Below, piece by piece: positions 8,799 to 17,168 of a stretch of 64,000 bases of DNA. This DNA comes from Microbacterium dauci (lineage in GTDB: Bacteria > Actinomycetota > Actinomycetes > Actinomycetales > Microbacteriaceae). Location: contig NZ_JASJND010000001.1 in assembly GCF_030065535.1 (NCBI RefSeq), positions 1 through 64,000 of the forward strand, in the 5' to 3' direction. Below the pieces are notes generated by a model. That model saw nothing but the letters and a program-made list of their open reading frames with translations. It made no database searches and had not been told where the DNA came from. Position numbers and translations under genes: made by a program. Within the stretch, counting starts at the first letter, position 1; every line of letters begins with the position of its first letter.

Positions 8799-9089
8799 AT
8801 GGCTCACGACTTCGGTGCAACTTACAGCGAGATGGAGAGCGCGGCGCAGCGCCTGCGCGACGGTCGCCAGACCGTCACCGACACGCTGAAGGAACTGCAG
8901 GGCATCATCGATGACCTCGTGCAGGACGGCTTCAAGACCGAGAACGCCTCCGAGGCGTACTCCACCGCGTACTCCGAGCTGACCACGTCGCTCGACGACG
9001 CGGCCGAGGCGGTCAACGACATGGCGCAGGCCCTCGACCGTATGGCCGACCGGATCCGCGACACGGACGCCGAGCTCGCCGGCGGCTGA
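8799..9089 (+). CDS. WXG100/EsxA-like secreted protein
   Basis: A 96-residue all-helical protein with no signal peptide, starting MAHDFGATYSEMESAAQRL after a good ribosome site (GGAGGCGGG, ~8786). Length, helix-turn-helix pattern and position next to an EccC-type ATPase identify it as a WXG100 family member. The turn reads LVQDGFKTENASEAY: the DGF with following small residues matches the hairpin, but the Trp of WxG is absent. The C-terminal helix (MAQALDRMADRIRDTDAEL) lacks a clear YxxxD/E export motif. It has its own candidate promoter and a strong terminator, fitting a high-copy substrate. It is likely a homodimer, or partner of an Esx protein outside the window. Confidence 0.8.
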   Translation: MAHDFGATYSEMESAAQRLRDGRQTVTDTLKELQGIIDDLVQDGFKTENASEAYSTAYSELTTSLDDAAEAVNDMAQALDRMADRIRDTDAELAGG

Positions 9090-9103
9090 ATCCTCAGCGT
9101 GGT

Positions 9104-9138
9104 CAGAGGCCGCGACGCGATCGGCGTCGCGGCCTCTG
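9104..9138 (+). terminator. Rho-independent-like terminator after the WXG100-like gene
   Basis: A perfect 15-bp stem (CAGAGGCCGCGACGC at 9104-9118 with its complement at 9124-9138) closes a 5-base loop, 14 bp after the WXG100 stop. There is no strong U-tract, as is common in high-GC actinobacteria. Confidence 0.75.
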
Positions 9139-9224
9139 CCATGTCCGGGACCCGGCCCGCAAGGGCTTGGAAGCCGCAACCTGCGGCTGGTTAGGATCAG
9201 GGAGATGAACGGAGTGGCCGCCGC

Positions 9225-9449
9225 ATGACGACGTCGCAGACCTATTGGTACAACCTCTCGACTCAGACCGTCGTTCGCGACGACGAGCGGCCGTCCGAGG
9301 ACTGCCTCGGCCCGTTCGGGAGCGCCGCTGAGGCCGAGGAATCGCCGGCCGTGCTCATCGAGTACGCCCGCAGCTGGCTCGAGAGCGAGGAGAGCGAGCC
9401 GTATCGCGAGATGGCGGCCGATCTCGACGACGGCACCGACCGCGTCTGA
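9225..9449 (+). CDS. Small conserved actinobacterial protein
   Basis: A 74-residue acidic protein starting MTTSQTYWYNLSTQTVVRD. The YWYNLST opening, a GPF segment and a run of acidic residues near the C-terminus resemble a family of short actinobacterial proteins often left as hypothetical. No catalytic motif or signal peptide. It ends 8 bp before the next gene. Function unknown. Confidence 0.6.
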   Translation: MTTSQTYWYNLSTQTVVRDDERPSEDCLGPFGSAAEAEESPAVLIEYARSWLESEESEPYREMAADLDDGTDRV

Positions 9450-9456
9450 CTTCCGG

Positions 9457-11136
9457 ATGCGCTCCCTCCGCCGCGGTGTGGCCGTCGGCATCGTCGTCGG
9501 CGCCCTCGCGCTGAGCGCCTGTGCGCCCGCGTTGCCCCCGACCGTGGTGCCCGACAGTGGCGCCGTCGTCGGCTGGTCCGGTGCGCTGACGTCCTTCAAC
9601 GCCGCAGCGAACCCCACTGCGGCCAACCTCGACATCGCCGCCGCGACCCGCGGGTCTTTCGGTGCGATCGTCGATGGCGACTTCGTCGCCGACCCCACGT
9701 TCGGCGTCGTCGAGATCGTGTCGGACGATCCGTTCACCGTGCGGTACGACCTCGCCGAGCCGTCGTGGTCCGATGACATCCCGGTGGATGCCGCCGACCT
9801 GGCCCTCGGCTGGGCCGCCGCCGCCGGACTCCTCGACGAGGAGCCGCCCGAGGAAGCGGCATCCGCATTCGAGGTCGATGAGTTCGCCCGCGCGATCGAG
9901 GTGACCTTCCCGGCGCCGACCATCGGCTGGCAGAGCGAGGTGACCGCCGCCGTCCCCGCACATGTCGTCGGCGGGGCGGCGTTCGATCTCGACGACCCGA
10001 TGGAAGCGAAGCAGGCGGTCTTGCAAGCGCTGCTGAGCGGCGACGCCGCTGCGACCGCCGAGCTCGCCGAGGCATGGCGTACCGGGTTCGCCGTCGCCGA
10101 AGACGGCGCCTTCGCCGCGGATGCCGCCCTGTCGAGTGGCCCCTACCTGGTGGGGGCCGTCGAGGCCCTGGAGGGTGGTCAGCGCATTTCGCTGCTCCCC
10201 AACCCGACGTACGCGGGCGCGGCGATGCCGCAGCTTGCCGAGGTCTCGCTGGTGCCGCCGGGGGACGATCCCGTCTCGGCGTTGGACGGCACGCTCGACA
10301 TCGCCACGCTGCCTGCGTCGGCGGCGCTGCGTGAGCCCGTGCAAGAGCTCGAGCGTCGGGACTACGTCCTGCAGTCCGCGCACGACGGCACGATGTGGGC
10401 ACTCGTCCTGAGCCCCGACGGGGTCTTCTCGAACCGGGCCGCTCGGGCAGCGTTCCTGCGGACCGTCCCGGCCGACGACATGGTCGCCGCCGGTGCCGGG
10501 CCGTGGGCGGAGTCGTACACGAAGACCACCTCGATGGTGTCCGCACCGGGGTCGCGCGCGTGGGACATCGTGACCGAGGATTCCGGCTTCACCGAGGCGA
10601 TCGGCACCCCCGCGGACGATGCCGCGATCGATCGTGCCGAGGCCGGTGTCGCCGATCGCGCTCGGGTGTGCGTGCTCTTCGATTCGCGCAGCTCGTTTGC
10701 GAAGGGTGCGTTCCGCGCGCTCCGGACGGCAGCGGCCGAAGGCGGCTGGTCGGTGGCAGATTGCGGCACCGACGACCCGCGGGCCGCCAGGTCGAAGAAC
10801 GGGTGGGACGCCGTGATCGAGCGGATCCCGGTGCCCGAGTCGCCCGCCGAGATCGCGGCGCAGTGGGGCACCGACGGTGCATCGAGCCTCACAGGCACGG
10901 GCAGCGCCGATCGCGACGAGCGCATCGCGACGCTCGAGCGGACCGTCGACGTCTACGAGGCGCGCGAGGTGCTCGCGTCGATCGAGGCGACGATCGTGGA
11001 CGCTGCGCTGGCCCGGCCCCTCGCGATGGCGCCGCGCATCGTGCTGAGCGCACCCTCGGTCACGGGCGTCGCGCTCCGCAGCGGCGACGACGCGCCGTTG
11101 CTCTCGACCATCACGCAGTGGACGCCGGTGGGCTGA
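9457..11136 (+). CDS. Peptide/opine-type solute-binding lipoprotein
   Basis: A 559-residue exported lipoprotein. The N-terminus MRSLRRGVAVGIVVGALALS ends in a lipobox with acylated Cys22. The mature part has the layout of family 5 (oligopeptide/nickel) binding proteins: an opening SFNAAANPTAANLDIA, then FTVRYDLAEPSWSDDIPVDAAD, a common signature where substrates are scheduled, and a DGTMWALVLSP region. No permease or ATPase gene is adjacent, so it is either an orphan receptor using a transporter encoded elsewhere or a signalling receptor. ATG 9457 lies 8 bp behind the small upstream gene. Confidence 0.75.
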   Translation: MRSLRRGVAVGIVVGALALSACAPALPPTVVPDSGAVVGWSGALTSFNAAANPTAANLDIAAATRGSFGAIVDGDFVADPTFGVVEIVSDDPFTVRYDLAEPSWSDDIPVDAADLALGWAAAAGLLDEEPPEEAASAFEVDEFARAIEVTFPAPTIGWQSEVTAAVPAHVVGGAAFDLDDPMEAKQAVLQALLSGDAAATAELAEAWRTGFAVAEDGAFAADAALSSGPYLVGAVEALEGGQRISLLPNPTYAGAAMPQLAEVSLVPPGDDPVSALDGTLDIATLPASAALREPVQELERRDYVLQSAHDGTMWALVLSPDGVFSNRAARAAFLRTVPADDMVAAGAGPWAESYTKTTSMVSAPGSRAWDIVTEDSGFTEAIGTPADDAAIDRAEAGVADRARVCVLFDSRSSFAKGAFRALRTAAAEGGWSVADCGTDDPRAARSKNGWDAVIERIPVPESPAEIAAQWGTDGASSLTGTGSADRDERIATLERTVDVYEAREVLASIEATIVDAALARPLAMAPRIVLSAPSVTGVALRSGDDAPLLSTITQWTPVG

Positions 11137-11194
11137 ACGCGGTCGTGTCCGATTTCCGCGAGCCAGGTCGCCGGGGACGTGACACGCTGGTCGC

Positions 11195-12691
11195 ATGACG
11201 ATCGCCGCGATGACCTTCGATGAGCGCTACCGCGCCATCGATGCGCGCGACGCCCGCTTCGACGGGCAGTTCGTCACGGCCGTCCGTTCCACCGGCATCT
11301 ACTGCCGTCCGAGCTGCCCGGCGCGCACGCCGAAACCGCAGAACGTCACGTTCTACGCGACCAGCGCCGCGGCGCACGAGGCCGGCTACCGCGCGTGCAA
11401 GCGGTGCCTCCCCGAAGCGACACCGGGGTCGCCGCAGTGGAACTTGCGCGGCGATGTCGCCGCCCGCGCGATGCGGCTCATCGCCGATGGTGTCGTCGAC
11501 CGCGAGGGCGTCCCGGCGCTCGCCGCGCGCCTCGGCTATTCGTCTCGGCACTTGACCCGGTTGCTGGCCGCCGAGCTCGGCGCGGGCCCGCTCGCGCTCG
11601 CCCGTGCGCACCGTGCCCACACGGCGCGGGCACTGCTCGTCGGCACCGACCTGCCGATCGCCGACGTGGCCTTCGCTGCGGGGTTCTCGAGTGTGCGTCA
11701 GTTCAACGACACGATCGGCGAGGTCTTCGCGCTCGCGCCCGGGCAGCTCCGCGCGCGCCGGGGTGCGGCGTCCCGGCCTTCCGGTCGGATCGAGCTGCTA
11801 CTGCCGGTGCGCGAGCCGTTCGACGCCGTGGGCCTGTTCGGGTGGATGCGCGCGCACGCGGTGCCCGGGGTCGAATCCGGCGATGCCGAGTCGTTCGCGC
11901 GGGTGATCCGACTCGACGGGGGACCCGCCTGGTTCGAGGTTCGCCAGGACATCCTGGGCCGGGTGCGGCTGCGCGTCGAGCTCGCCTCGCTGAAAGACCT
12001 CTCCGCACTCCTGTCGCGCGTGCGACGCCTGCTCGACCTCGACGCCGACCCCACCGCGATCGACGAAGCGCTCGCCCGGCACCCCGAGCTCGCGCCGCTC
12101 GTCGCGCGGATCCCGGGCGTGCGGCTTCCCGCCGCGATCGACGCCGACGAGATGCTCCTGCGCGCGATGATCGGTCAGCAGATCAGCGTCGCGGCGGCGC
12201 GGACCGTCATGGGCCGGCTCGCCGCCGACCTCGGCGAACCCGTCGAGACCGCGGCCGGCCGCGCTGTCCTCTTCCCGACGCCCGAGGCGGTCGCGGAGCG
12301 GGGCGCTGACGTCCTGCGCGGCCCGGCGGCGCGTATCCGCGCCATCGTGGGCGCGGCGACCGCCCTCGCCGACGGCTCGTTGCGGCTGAGCGCCGGCGAC
12401 GACGCCGCTGAGCAACGGGCCGCGCTCCTCGCGCTCCCCGGCATCGGTCCGTGGACGGCCGACTACGTCCGCATGCGGGTGCTCGGCCATCCCGACGTCT
12501 TCCTCCCCGGCGACGTCGCCGCCCGCGCGGGCGCCGCCGCGGCGGGACTCCCCGCCGACCCGGGACCGCTCACCGCGTGGGCCGCGCGCACCGCGCCCTG
12601 GCGCAGCTACCTCATGGCGCACCTCTGGTACGCCGCACCCGTCACCCAGGCTTGGCGCGCCGCGCCGGCCGACAGGAAGGTATCGGCATGA
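11195..12691 (+). CDS. Ada metal-binding/AraC HTH fused to AlkA DNA-3-methyladenine glycosylase
   Basis: A 498-residue three-part repair protein. Residues 1-80 carry the Ada zinc site with Cys37, Cys41, Cys68 and Cys71 ([14 protein letters not shown]); in Ada the first Cys takes methyl groups from phosphotriesters and switches on DNA binding. Residues ~85-185 are an AraC-type helix-turn-helix ([19 protein letters not shown]). Residues ~190-495 are an AlkA-type glycosylase: AlkA N-like domain, helix-hairpin-helix [15 protein letters not shown], and a catalytic Asp predicted at D440 in FLPGDVAA. A sensor-activator fused to the repair enzyme recurs in actinobacteria. ATG 11195 is used; ATG 11210 is a possible alternative. 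The stop overlaps the start of ogt. Confidence 0.92.
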   Translation: MTIAAMTFDERYRAIDARDARFDGQFVTAVRSTGIYCRPSCPARTPKPQNVTFYATSAAAHEAGYRACKRCLPEATPGSPQWNLRGDVAARAMRLIADGVVDREGVPALAARLGYSSRHLTRLLAAELGAGPLALARAHRAHTARALLVGTDLPIADVAFAAGFSSVRQFNDTIGEVFALAPGQLRARRGAASRPSGRIELLLPVREPFDAVGLFGWMRAHAVPGVESGDAESFARVIRLDGGPAWFEVRQDILGRVRLRVELASLKDLSALLSRVRRLLDLDADPTAIDEALARHPELAPLVARIPGVRLPAAIDADEMLLRAMIGQQISVAAARTVMGRLAADLGEPVETAAGRAVLFPTPEAVAERGADVLRGPAARIRAIVGAATALADGSLRLSAGDDAAEQRAALLALPGIGPWTADYVRMRVLGHPDVFLPGDVAARAGAAAAGLPADPGPLTAWAARTAPWRSYLMAHLWYAAPVTQAWRAAPADRKVSA

Positions 12692-13179
12692 CCGCTCGCA
12701 TCCAGACCGTCCCCACCCCTGATGGACCGTTCACGATCCTCGAGCACGGCGGCGAGGTCCTTGCGTCTGGCTGGACCGACGACCACGCTGCGATCGTGGC
12801 GCGGCTGCGCCCCGCGCATCGTCCCGCCGGCATCGAGGTCGGTGGGACGGATGCCGCGGCCGCGGTCGCCGCGTACTACGCGGGCGACCTCGCGGCGATC
12901 GACGCGGTCCCCGTGCGCCAGTCGGGCACTGAGCTGCAGCTCGCGGGCTGGGCGGCGCTGCGCCGGATCGTGCCCGGGGAGCCGCTCACCTACACCGCCT
13001 TCGCCGCGGCGCTCGGCTCACCCGGCGCGGTGCGGGCGGCGGCATCCATATGCGCACGGAACGCGCCCGCGCTGTTCGTGCCCTGCCACCGGGTGCTGCG
13101 GACCGGGGGAGCGCTCGGTGGATTCGCGTGGGGGCTCGACGTCAAGGAGCGACTGCTCGCGCGCGAATCGCAGGGCTGA
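12688..13179 (+). CDS. ogt: Methylated-DNA-[protein]-cysteine S-methyltransferase
   Basis: A 163-residue suicide enzyme that removes O6-methyl groups from guanine. The active-site motif [10 protein letters not shown] contains the acceptor Cys133, and the preceding [18 protein letters not shown] helix contains the DNA-binding Arg finger region. ATG 12688 overlaps the stop of the Ada-AlkA gene (ATGA), so base excision and direct reversal of alkylation damage are co-translated and probably induced together by the Ada-type sensor upstream. Confidence 0.93.
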   Translation: MTARIQTVPTPDGPFTILEHGGEVLASGWTDDHAAIVARLRPAHRPAGIEVGGTDAAAAVAAYYAGDLAAIDAVPVRQSGTELQLAGWAALRRIVPGEPLTYTAFAAALGSPGAVRAAASICARNAPALFVPCHRVLRTGGALGGFAWGLDVKERLLARESQG

Positions 13180-13185
13180 GCGCGC

Positions 13186-13215
13186 TTGCACTCAGCGAAC
13201 GCACAGGGATATTCT
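13186..13215 (+). promoter_or_regulatory. Promoter candidate for the exporter leader
   Basis: TTGCAC (13186-13191) and TATTCT (13210-13215) with an 18-bp spacer form a good sigma-A-type promoter just after ogt. Transcription would start near 13222, giving a leader of about 260 nt before the first ABC gene. Confidence 0.6.
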
Positions 13216-13272
13216 GGAGGGCTCCCGCGCACGATGCGGGCGCCACATCCGGCCCTGAACGAGGAGGAAGCC

Positions 13273-13344
13273 ATGTCCACGGAGATCGTCACCACGAAGT
13301 CCGCCGCCTTCCTCGCCGCCGGACGCCGCACCCGCCAGGGATGA
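13273..13344 (+). CDS. Leader peptide upstream of the multidrug ABC exporter
   Basis: A 23-codon ORF, MSTEIVTTKSAAFLAAGRRT followed by RQG and TGA, with an excellent ribosome site (GAGGAGGAAG at 13261-13270). It ends two bases before a stable hairpin. It is too short for an enzyme and has no transmembrane segment. Its place between a promoter and two ABC half-transporter genes matches leader peptides of ribosome-mediated attenuators such as bmrB in front of bmrCD. A TCCGC in codons 10-11 (13300-13304) can pair with GCGGA in the left arm of the hairpin (13351-13355), offering an alternative fold. Sensing of a ribosome-targeting drug is inference. Confidence 0.6.
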   Translation: MSTEIVTTKSAAFLAAGRRTRQG

Positions 13345-13346
13345 TC

Positions 13347-13403
13347 GAGCGCGGAATCGATCCGCGCTCCGCACCGTTCTTCCTCGACGGGCCGAATAGG
13401 CCC
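13347..13403 (+). terminator. Tandem hairpins of the exporter leader, candidate attenuator
   Basis: The first hairpin is GAGCGCGGA (13347-13355), loop ATCGA, TCCGCGCTC (13361-13369), a perfect 9-bp stem two bases after the leader stop codon. The second is GGGCC (13389-13393), loop GAATA, GGCCC (13399-13403). Neither has a U-tract. No gene of ordinary size occupies 13180-13479; this regulatory leader explains the gap. Confidence 0.55.
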
Positions 13404-13479
13404 TGATCGTCCGCGCCCTGCTGCGCTCTCCGCCTCGGCACTCCTCTGCCGTGGCATCCGTCACCACCCCTGCAGGATC

Positions 13480-15300
13480 ATGACTCAAACGACGTCGTCC
13501 CGTCTGTCCACCGTCCGCGCGCTCGCGCGGCTGCTTCCCTTCGCCCGTCCCGTGCTGCCCCGGCTCGGCCTCGGCGCGCTGAGTGCGCTCCTCGCGAGCC
13601 TGCTCGGCCTCGGCATCCCCCTCGTCCTCGAGCAGGTCGTCGGCGACGGCGGCCCCATCGATTCCGGTGAGTTCGGACTCATCGCGCTCGGTGCCGCCGC
13701 GGTGCTCGCCCTCGGTCTCGCCGAGGCGCTCATGGTGTGGGCGCGCCGCTGGTTCGTGCTCGCGCCCGCGACCGCCGTCGAGTACGAGATCCGCACCGGG
13801 TTCTATTCGCGGTTGCAGCGGCTCCCCGTTGCATTCCATGACCGGTGGCAGTCGGGCCAGCTGCTCAGCCGCATGATGCAGGACATCGGCCTCATTCGCC
13901 GGTGGCTCGCGTTCGGTCTCGTCCTGCTCGTGGTCAACGTCATCACGATCGTCGTCGGCTCGGTCATCCTGTTCCGGTGGCACTGGCTGCTCGGCACGAT
14001 CTTCGTCGTCGTCTCGGCGCCGCTGTGGATCGCGGGGTTCATCTTCGAGAAGCGCTACGGCATGCTCTCGCGGCAGAGTCAAGACCAGGCGGGCGACCTC
14101 GCGACCGCGGTGGAGGAGTCGGTGCACGGCATCCGCGTCCTCAAGGCCTTCGGTCGTGGTGGGCACGCGCTCAAGAAGTTCACCCGCCAGGCCGAAACGC
14201 TCCGCGAGACCGAGATCAGCAAGGCCCGCGCCGTGGGCTGGATCTGGTTCTGGCTCGTGCTGCTGCCCGACATCGCGTTCGCGCTGTGCCTGGGCGCCGG
14301 TATCGCGCTCGCTGCGGCGAACGAGATCGACCAGGCCGCGCTCATCGCGTTCTTCGCCCTCGCCACGATTCTGCGCTGGCCCGTCGAGTCGATCGGGTTC
14401 CTGTTCTCGTTCCTCGTCGACGCGCGCACGGCGACCGACCGCATCTTCGAGGTATTCGACGAGGAGAACACGATCATCGACCCCGACCACCCGACCACGA
14501 TCGAGCGGCCCCGCGGCGAGCTCGTCTTCGAGGGTGCGCGGTTCCGGTATCAGGATGCCGGTGACGCCGAGCGCGACCTGCTCGACGGCATCGACCTCGC
14601 CCTCGAACCGGGCGAGACGATGGCGCTCGTCGGTCTCACCGGCTCGGGCAAGACGACCCTCACGACGTTGCCCGGCCGCCTCTACGACGTGACCGGCGGA
14701 CGCGTGCTGCTCGACGGCGTGGATGTCCGCGACCTCGCCCTCACCGAGTTGCGGCGCCACGTCGGCATGGCCTTCGAGGACGCCACGCTGTTCTCGCAGA
14801 CCGTGCGTGAGAACGTCCTGCTCGGCCGCGAGGACCTCACGCCGGGGAGCCCGGAAGCCGAGGCGGTGCTGCGCGAAGCGCTCGCCGTCGCGCAGGCCGG
14901 CTTCGTCGACGACCTCCCCGAGGGCGTCGACACCGTCATCGGTGAAGAGGGCCTCAGCCTGTCGGGCGGCCAGCGGCAGCGACTCGCGCTCGCGCGCGCC
15001 GTCGCCGCGCGCCCCGCGGTGCTCGTGCTCGACGACCCGCTGTCGGCGCTCGACGTCGACACCGAGGCGCTCGTCGAAGACGCGCTGCGCGAGGTGCTCG
15101 CCGAGACCACGGCGCTCGTCGTCGCGCACCGCCCCTCGACGGTCATGCTCGCCGACCGGGTCGCGCTCCTCGAAGCCGGTCGCATCACGGCGGTCGGCAA
15201 GCACTCCGAGCTGCTCCGCACCAGCGAGCACTACCGCCACGTCATCTCGAGTCTCGAAGACGAAGAAGAACGCAACCACGCAAGGGAGGTGACCCTGTGA
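13480..15300 (+). CDS. Heterodimeric ABC exporter subunit with degenerate catalytic site
   Basis: A 606-residue half-transporter: six membrane segments in residues ~25-320 and a nucleotide-binding domain at ~345-600. Walker A is GLTGSGK (385-391), the signature is canonical LSGGQ (494-498), and Walker B reads [11 protein letters not shown] with Asp519 in place of the catalytic Glu. A degenerate Walker B with intact signature is the mark of one half of heterodimeric drug exporters such as BmrCD and TM287/288; the next gene supplies the complementary pattern. ATG 13480 lies 135 bp behind the leader peptide. The stop overlaps the next GTG (GTGA) directly behind a strong GGAGGTGACC site. Confidence 0.93.
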   Translation: MTQTTSSRLSTVRALARLLPFARPVLPRLGLGALSALLASLLGLGIPLVLEQVVGDGGPIDSGEFGLIALGAAAVLALGLAEALMVWARRWFVLAPATAVEYEIRTGFYSRLQRLPVAFHDRWQSGQLLSRMMQDIGLIRRWLAFGLVLLVVNVITIVVGSVILFRWHWLLGTIFVVVSAPLWIAGFIFEKRYGMLSRQSQDQAGDLATAVEESVHGIRVLKAFGRGGHALKKFTRQAETLRETEISKARAVGWIWFWLVLLPDIAFALCLGAGIALAAANEIDQAALIAFFALATILRWPVESIGFLFSFLVDARTATDRIFEVFDEENTIIDPDHPTTIERPRGELVFEGARFRYQDAGDAERDLLDGIDLALEPGETMALVGLTGSGKTTLTTLPGRLYDVTGGRVLLDGVDVRDLALTELRRHVGMAFEDATLFSQTVRENVLLGREDLTPGSPEAEAVLREALAVAQAGFVDDLPEGVDTVIGEEGLSLSGGQRQRLALARAVAARPAVLVLDDPLSALDVDTEALVEDALREVLAETTALVVAHRPSTVMLADRVALLEAGRITAVGKHSELLRTSEHYRHVISSLEDEEERNHAREVTL

Positions 15301-17108
15301 GCACCGTCACCGGAACCAGCGGCGAAGACCGCTCCGATTACACGCGCGAAGAGAGTCGCGAGATCCGCCGCCGCTCGCTGCGGCTGCTCGGGTCGCTCGT
15401 CACGCCGCTGAAGGTCGACCTCGCGCTCGCCGCGGTCGTCCTCGTGATCTCGACCGCGATGCGCGTCGCCGGTCCCGCCCTCGTCGGATGGGGCATCGCG
15501 AACGCGCTCCCCGCCGTCACCACGGAAGCGAATTGGATGCCGACGGTCGTCGTCGTCGCGCTGTTCCTGGTCACCGCGGTGGGCGGTGCCGCCCTCATCG
15601 GCTGGTACGCCGTCGTCGCCGCGCGGCTCACGCAGGCCGTGATGCTCGACCTCCGCAAGCGGATCTTCCTGCACACGCAGCGACTCAGCCTCGAGTTCCA
15701 CGAGTCGTACACGTCGGGTCGCATCATCTCGCGCCAGACGAGCGACCTCGACACGATCCGCGAGCTCCTCGACGGTGGCCTGAACGAGCTCGTCTCGGGC
15801 CTGCTCTACGGCGGGTTCACGCTCGTCGCACTGCTGCTGCTCGACTGGCAGTCGGGCGTCATCCTCGCCGCGATGGGCATCCCGCTGTATTTCCTGATGC
15901 GCTGGTTCTACCTGCGCTCGCAGGTCGTTTACCGGGAGTCGCGCGTCATCAGCGCGAGGGTCATCGTGAAGTTCGTCGAGACGATGACCGGCATCCGCGC
16001 CGTCAAGGCGTTCCGCAAGGAGCCCGCGAACGACGGCGAGTTCGGGGGCCTGTCGAGCGACTACCGCGACATCAACATGCGCTCGATCCGCCTGTTCGGC
16101 ACATTCGAGCCGGGCATGATGGCGCTCGCTTCGCTGTCGCTCGCGCTGGTGGTCTTCTGGGGCGGCATCCGCGTGGCAGACGGCGTCCTCGAGCTCGGCT
16201 TCCTGCTGTCGGCGGTCCTGTACGTGCGGAACTTCTTCGCGCCCATGCAAGAGGTCGCGTTCTTCCTGAACTCGTACCAGTCGGCGACGGCTGCGCTCGA
16301 GAAGGTGTCGGGCGTGCTCGAGGAGGCGCCGACGGTGCCCGACCCGAAGCAGCCCGTCGACCTGTGGGAGGCCCGCGGCCACCTGCGGTTCGACGACGTG
16401 ACGTTCGGATACTCCGGCGACCGCACGATCCTGCCCGACTTCGCGCTCGACATCCCCGCGGGGCAGACGATCGCACTCGTCGGCACGACCGGTGCCGGCA
16501 AGTCGACGCTCGCGAAGCTCATCGCGCGGTTCTACGATCCGACGGCAGGTGCGGTGACGCTCGACGGCGTCGACCTGCGGCAGCTGCACCCGAAGGACCT
16601 GCGTCGCGCCATCGTGATGGTCACGCAGGAGGCCTACCTGTTCAGCGGCACCGTCGCCGACAACATCGCGCTCGGCAAGCCCGACGCGACGATGGACGAG
16701 ATCCGCGCCGCCGCGCGGGCGGTCGGCGCGGATGGGTTCATCGAGCGGCTGCCCGACGGGTACGACACCGACGTGAACAAGCGCGGTGGTCGCGTCTCGG
16801 CGGGGCAGCGGCAGCTGATCTCGTTCGCGCGCGCGTTCCTCGCCGACCCGGCGGTGCTGATCCTCGACGAGGCGACGGCGTCGCTCGACATCCCGAGCGA
16901 ACGCCAGATCCAGGAAGCACTCGGCACGCTCCTCGCCGACCGGACCGCGATCATCATCGCGCACCGGCTGTCGACGGTCGCGATCGCCGACCGCGTCCTC
17001 GTCATGGAACACGGCCGCATCATCGAGGACGACGCCCCCGCCGCCCTCATCGCCGGCACCGGCAAGTTCGCCCAGCTCCATCGGGCGTGGCGCGAGTCGC
17101 TGGTCTGA
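15297..17108 (+). CDS. Heterodimeric ABC exporter subunit with catalytic Walker B
   Basis: A 603-residue half-transporter, partner of the preceding gene. Six membrane segments are followed by a nucleotide-binding domain with GTTGAGKST (Lys402), a changed signature VSAGQ (500-504) and an intact Walker [12 protein letters not shown] (Asp524, Glu525). Together with LSGGQ of the partner this gives one working ATP site and one degenerate site. GTG 15297 overlaps the upstream stop and has GGAGGTGACC immediately before it. The substrate is unknown; drugs, lipids or peptides are possible, with drugs favoured by the leader-peptide control. Confidence 0.93.
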   Translation: MSTVTGTSGEDRSDYTREESREIRRRSLRLLGSLVTPLKVDLALAAVVLVISTAMRVAGPALVGWGIANALPAVTTEANWMPTVVVVALFLVTAVGGAALIGWYAVVAARLTQAVMLDLRKRIFLHTQRLSLEFHESYTSGRIISRQTSDLDTIRELLDGGLNELVSGLLYGGFTLVALLLLDWQSGVILAAMGIPLYFLMRWFYLRSQVVYRESRVISARVIVKFVETMTGIRAVKAFRKEPANDGEFGGLSSDYRDINMRSIRLFGTFEPGMMALASLSLALVVFWGGIRVADGVLELGFLLSAVLYVRNFFAPMQEVAFFLNSYQSATAALEKVSGVLEEAPTVPDPKQPVDLWEARGHLRFDDVTFGYSGDRTILPDFALDIPAGQTIALVGTTGAGKSTLAKLIARFYDPTAGAVTLDGVDLRQLHPKDLRRAIVMVTQEAYLFSGTVADNIALGKPDATMDEIRAAARAVGADGFIERLPDGYDTDVNKRGGRVSAGQRQLISFARAFLADPAVLILDEATASLDIPSERQIQEALGTLLADRTAIIIAHRLSTVAIADRVLVMEHGRIIEDDAPAALIAGTGKFAQLHRAWRESLV

Positions 17109-17115
17109 CGACGCC

Positions 17116-17165
17116 GAGCGGATGCCGCGGGCCCCGGGCAGCAGCCCGGGTCGCGGCATCCGCTC
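17116..17165. terminator. Bidirectional terminator between the exporter and the xylosidase operon
   Basis: Long hairpin with outer arms GAGCGGATGCCGCG (17116-17129) and CGCGGCATCCGCTC (17152-17165) and an inner GCCCGGG/CCCGGGC stem. It lies between convergent genes and is built on the GGATGCC/GGCATCC word that recurs in this genome. Confidence 0.8.
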
Positions 17166-17168
17166 GTT

